DNA of 5,484 nucleotides from Verrucomicrobiota bacterium (GTDB lineage Bacteria > Verrucomicrobiota > Verrucomicrobiia > Chthoniobacterales > UBA10450): assembly GCA_003219395.1 (NCBI GenBank), contig QHOR01000341.1, positions 1 to 5,484 of the forward strand, in the 5' to 3' direction. The position numbers were made by a program, and so were the translations under genes. Every line of letters begins with the position of its first letter. Within the stretch, counting starts at the first letter, position 1. This document shows, one piece after another, positions 4,799 through 5,484 of the stretch. The notes below the pieces were generated by a model. That model was not told the origin of the DNA, did not search any database, and saw nothing but the letters and a program-made list of their open reading frames with translations.

Positions 4799-5484
4799 GA
4801 GTCCCCGCTCGCCGAACCGTTGTTTTTAGGCGCTCGTCTAAGGGTACGGTAAATACGTGGCCGAATGCCAGTGAATCGTTCGAAAGCCACGCTAAAAACA
4901 TCCGCGCTTCGAAATCCGAGAGATTGAGCAATGCTTTCAATGCTATTGCGAGGAACTAATAATCGTTGCTGCGCTTCGGCTATACGGGCTTCTGCGACAA
5001 ATTGAGCAGGGGTTTTGCCAAAGGCTTCATGGAACAAACGAGTAAAGTTACGACGGGACATGGCCGCTCGTTGCGCGAGAGCGTCTATGGAAAGATCGTC
5101 ACCGAGGTGAGAGAAGATCCACGCGGGAAGATCCGCGAAACGGTCAGACGATTGGATCTGAAATTTCAGAGCCTCAGAACATTGTTCTTGTTCGCCGGAC
5201 CGTTTGACCTGAACAACCAGTTCGCGGGCCAAAGCGAGCGCCACATGACGGCCGTAATCATCCTCAACCAGCCCGAGCGCGAAGTCGACAGCCGAGGTTC
5301 CACCGGCACACGTATAGAAAGGGCCGTCTTGAACAAAGAGATTATTGGGATTAAGGCGGAGCTGGGAAAATCGCGAAGCAACATCTTTCGCAAAGCGCCA
5401 ATGAACCACAGCTTGGCGCCCATCCAGGAGGCCGGTTGCCGCTAGTGCGTAAATACCTCTTCCGACAGCTGCGACGCGTCGCGT
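4750..5484 (-). CDS. GlxA/FtrA-type AraC family regulator (DJ-1/PfpI domain plus AraC HTH), 5'-partial
   Basis: The minus-strand frame is open to the right edge; 244 C-terminal residues are seen, and roughly 75-90 more are expected from the family's usual length of about 320. Residues 1-95 are the end of a DJ-1/PfpI class I glutamine-amidotransferase-like domain: RRVAAVGRGIYALAATGLLDGRQ, then VVHWRFA, then LFVQDGPFYTCAGGTSAVDFALGLVEDDYG. Residues about 125-215 are a two-helix-turn-helix AraC domain: LSIDALAQRAAMSRRNFTRLFHEAFG (first HTH), then SIESIAQSLGFRSADVFSVAFERFTGIRPRIYR (second HTH with the closing 'G..P..YR'). A charged tail of about 28 residues follows. The first GTG (5407-5409) is internal to the conserved domain, not the start. 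Family members sense small metabolites and activate catabolic genes; the target here is unknown. The gene converges on the receptor. The usual VC(T/S)G elbow reads VGRG, so the cysteine is lost. Confidence 0.88.
   Translation of the reverse strand, partial: TRRVAAVGRGIYALAATGLLDGRQAVVHWRFAKDVASRFSQLRLNPNNLFVQDGPFYTCAGGTSAVDFALGLVEDDYGRHVALALARELVVQVKRSGEQEQCSEALKFQIQSSDRFADLPAWIFSHLGDDLSIDALAQRAAMSRRNFTRLFHEAFGKTPAQFVAEARIAEAQQRLLVPRNSIESIAQSLGFRSADVFSVAFERFTGIRPRIYRTLRRAPKNNGSASGDSHKSAARARSTVLRAA

Noticed and set aside
4966..5445. Open frame of 159 codons on the plus strand
   Set aside because: It is antisense to the conserved DJ-1/AraC regulator and has no recognisable content.
1..5484. 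tRNA or rRNA genes, CRISPR arrays, insertion sequences or riboswitch
   Set aside because: Nothing in the sequence showed regular spaced repeats, transposase motifs, terminal inverted repeats or tRNA-like cloverleaf segments.

Overview
The window looks like a chromosomal segment of a Gram-negative, outer-membrane-bearing bacterium of moderate GC content. It carries a large TonB-dependent outer-membrane receptor, a polytopic GT-C-like membrane protein and a GlxA/FtrA-type AraC regulator. The wording of the receptor (plug with LVLIDGKR and KDGASAVYGSDAIAGVVN, barrel with LRGSYSEAFHAP, final residue Phe) and the A-tract plus GCTTG promoter style resemble soil Verrucomicrobiota. That assignment is from memory of the family, not from a search.

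Layout. (1) Positions 3-1025 (+) hold the C-terminal part of a multi-spanning membrane protein with a soluble tail, probably a GT39/ArnT-like glycosyltransferase; its frame is open at the left edge. (2) Positions 1026-1412 are a long leader with two copies, about 98 bp apart, of a module made of three near-helically phased A-tracts followed by GCTTG(C/T)CAG and a weak -10-like TAA(A/C)CG. (3) Positions 1413-4577 (+) encode one complete TonB-dependent receptor of about 1,050 residues, signal peptide to terminal Phe, but in three reading-frame segments. Frame changes fall near 2190-2197 and at 3228-3234. (4) Positions 4602-4638 are a strong intrinsic terminator with an 11-bp GC-rich stem. (5) Positions 4750-5484 (-) are the C-terminal 244 residues of a DJ-1/PfpI-AraC fusion regulator running off the right edge, convergent with the receptor.

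Functional reading. The receptor would import a siderophore, cobalamin or carbohydrate-type ligand across the outer membrane using TonB energy; the ligand cannot be told from sequence. As written it could make only an exported N-terminal plug fragment, so it is either a recent pseudogene or contains two sequence or assembly errors. No other stop or frame break is visible over about 3.1 kb, so the damage is recent or artificial. No operon link between the three main genes is evident.

I did not find an obviously new biological system. The items most worth a second look are the duplicated bent-DNA promoter module, the nature of the two receptor frame breaks, the lysine-rich KDG repeat near the receptor C-terminus, and the loss of the nucleophile-elbow cysteine in the regulator's DJ-1 domain.
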